Origin: Candidatus Martarchaeota archaeon
GTDB lineage: Archaea > Micrarchaeota > Micrarchaeia > Micrarchaeales > Micrarchaeaceae
Direction of reading: 5' to 3'
NCBI GenBank assembly: GCA_023474155.1
Contig: JAMCYJ010000026.1
Span: forward strand, 1 to 5,234
DNA length: 5,234 nt
The notes beneath the pieces were generated by a model. It was not told where the DNA came from, did not search any database, and saw only the letters and a list, made by a program, of their open reading frames with translations. The translations under genes and the position numbers were made by a program. This document shows, in pieces, positions 4,452 through 5,234 of this stretch (its first letter is position 1; each line of letters opens with the position of its first letter).

Positions 4452-5234
4452 CTATTTCAGATATCTCTGATACTCTTTTATATATCTTCTAAAAAACCAC
4501 GCTACAAATATAGAATCAATTTTCTTGGTCTGTGCCCTTTCCAAGGCATTATAATACCCTATCCTATTCTTGTGGGATATATTGAGCATAGGATAACCGA
4601 ATCTGTTTAAAATAAAGTTCATAATGAGCCTTGATAATCTTCCATTTCCATCTATAAATGGGTGTACTGTAACAAATTTTAAGTGTGCTAGTGCAGCCAA
4701 TTCAACAGGATGCATTTTCGTTCTCTTTTTATTGTACCAACTAAAGAAATCCTCAAGTAACGGCATGACTTCTACAGGGCTTGGAGGGATAAATTTGCTA
4801 CTATATATCCAAACCTGCCTCGTTCGTATTTTTCCAGCTATGTCTTTTTTTGTATTTTCAAAAAGAGTATGGTGCCATTCCAAGATGAGTTGCAGAGTCA
4901 GGCCTTTTTTATATTTCAACATATTATAAAAGATATTCGAATGCGCCTCCGCTTCTTTAACATCTCTCGAAGGTTTATTTGAAGGTGTCACTCCGTGCTG
5001 TAGTAAATTAGCGGTTTCTTTTAGGGTTAGTGTCGATCCTTCTATTTTTTGGGTATCATAAGTAAACTTAATCATAAATCCTTCAATCTCTTTGTCTTTT
5101 TCAGAAGGAGTTGCAGAATCAATATCTTTTTTATATGCTGCCTTTATCCTATCCAATGATAAATACCACTTCTCTGTATAAACCTGTGTAAGAAAATCGC
5201 TCTTTATTTTATCTAAATCCTTAGGTATACTACT
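4452..5234 (-). CDS. Fic-domain protein (AMP transferase type), 5' end outside the window
   Basis: The frame is open from the stop at 4452 to the right edge, giving 260 visible residues; the true start is beyond 5234. The first in-window candidate start, near 5156, is only a TTG inside coding sequence that continues upstream in frame (residues such as DLDKIKSDFLTQVYTEKWYL). The core motif HPFIDGNGRLSR (4664-4629) fits HPFx(D/E)GNGRxxR, with the catalytic His and phosphate-binding GNGR intact, so transfer of AMP or a related group to a protein hydroxyl is expected. Upstream, TQKIEG (5054-5037) fits the (S/T)xxxE(G/N) inhibitory motif whose Glu blocks ATP binding, N-terminal to the Fic core, as in class II Fic proteins. 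WHHTLFEN, AGKIRTRQVWI and IPPSPVEVMPLLEDFF are typical family segments. Base composition is lower in GC than the neighbours, hinting at acquisition by transfer. The C-terminus ends shortly after the Fic fold. Confidence 0.92.
   Translation of the reverse strand, partial: SSIPKDLDKIKSDFLTQVYTEKWYLSLDRIKAAYKKDIDSATPSEKDKEIEGFMIKFTYDTQKIEGSTLTLKETANLLQHGVTPSNKPSRDVKEAEAHSNIFYNMLKYKKGLTLQLILEWHHTLFENTKKDIAGKIRTRQVWIYSSKFIPPSPVEVMPLLEDFFSWYNKKRTKMHPVELAALAHLKFVTVHPFIDGNGRLSRLIMNFILNRFGYPMLNISHKNRIGYYNALERAQTKKIDSIFVAWFFRRYIKEYQRYLK

Noticed and set aside
4452..5156. Complete Fic gene starting at 5156
   Set aside because: The codon there is TTG and the frame continues open to the window edge with plausible protein sequence, so the gene is partial here.
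1..5234. CRISPR array or insertion sequence
   Set aside because: No regularly spaced direct repeats, transposase or terminal inverted repeats were seen.

Overview
The window most likely comes from a small-genome archaeon, probably a DPANN lineage close to Micrarchaeota. Four things support this. There is an archaeal-type SecE (Sec61-gamma) and an archaeal-type NFACT-R protein. There is a PRC-barrel miniprotein of the kind common in Archaea. The partial gene at the left edge has a pilin-like N-terminus (QSAVEFLSTY followed by a hydrophobic helix), which is typical of Micrarchaeota surface proteins. TATA-like boxes about 26-34 nt upstream of several start codons suggest leaderless or nearly leaderless mRNAs. 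The lineage call is inferred from protein style only; there is no rRNA or other marker here.

Layout, left to right. Position 1-216 (minus) is the N-terminal part of a secreted protein with a type IV pilin-like (class III) signal peptide, cut by the window edge. Position 363-1163 (minus) is a stand-alone coiled-coil plus NFACT-R protein, equivalent to the C-terminal half of archaeal RqcH/NEMF. Position 1222-1428 (minus) is secE, 58 nt upstream of the NFACT-R gene and probably co-transcribed with it. Position 1583-1867 (plus) is a PRC-barrel protein divergent from secE, followed by a clear hairpin and T-tract. Positions 2062-2502 and 2484-3074 (minus) form an overlapping MNT-HEPN gene pair of the toxin-antitoxin type. 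Position 3273-4064 (minus) is a membrane-anchored SIMPL (DUF541/YggE-like) surface protein with many potential N-glycosylation sites. Position 4065-4451 has no gene but holds several inverted repeats. Position 4452-5234 (minus) is a Fic-domain protein with an intact catalytic motif and an inhibitory motif; it runs off the right edge.

The left half is protein export and ribosome-associated functions (SecE, NFACT-R) plus a secreted protein and a possible PRC-barrel scaffold. The right half is accessory in character: two different nucleotidyl-transfer systems (MNT and Fic) lie within about 2.8 kb, and the Fic gene is visibly more AT-rich than its neighbours. The best candidates for something unusual are the NFACT-R protein without its N-terminal half next to secE, and an MNT-HEPN pair whose HEPN partner appears to lack the canonical catalytic His and Tyr.
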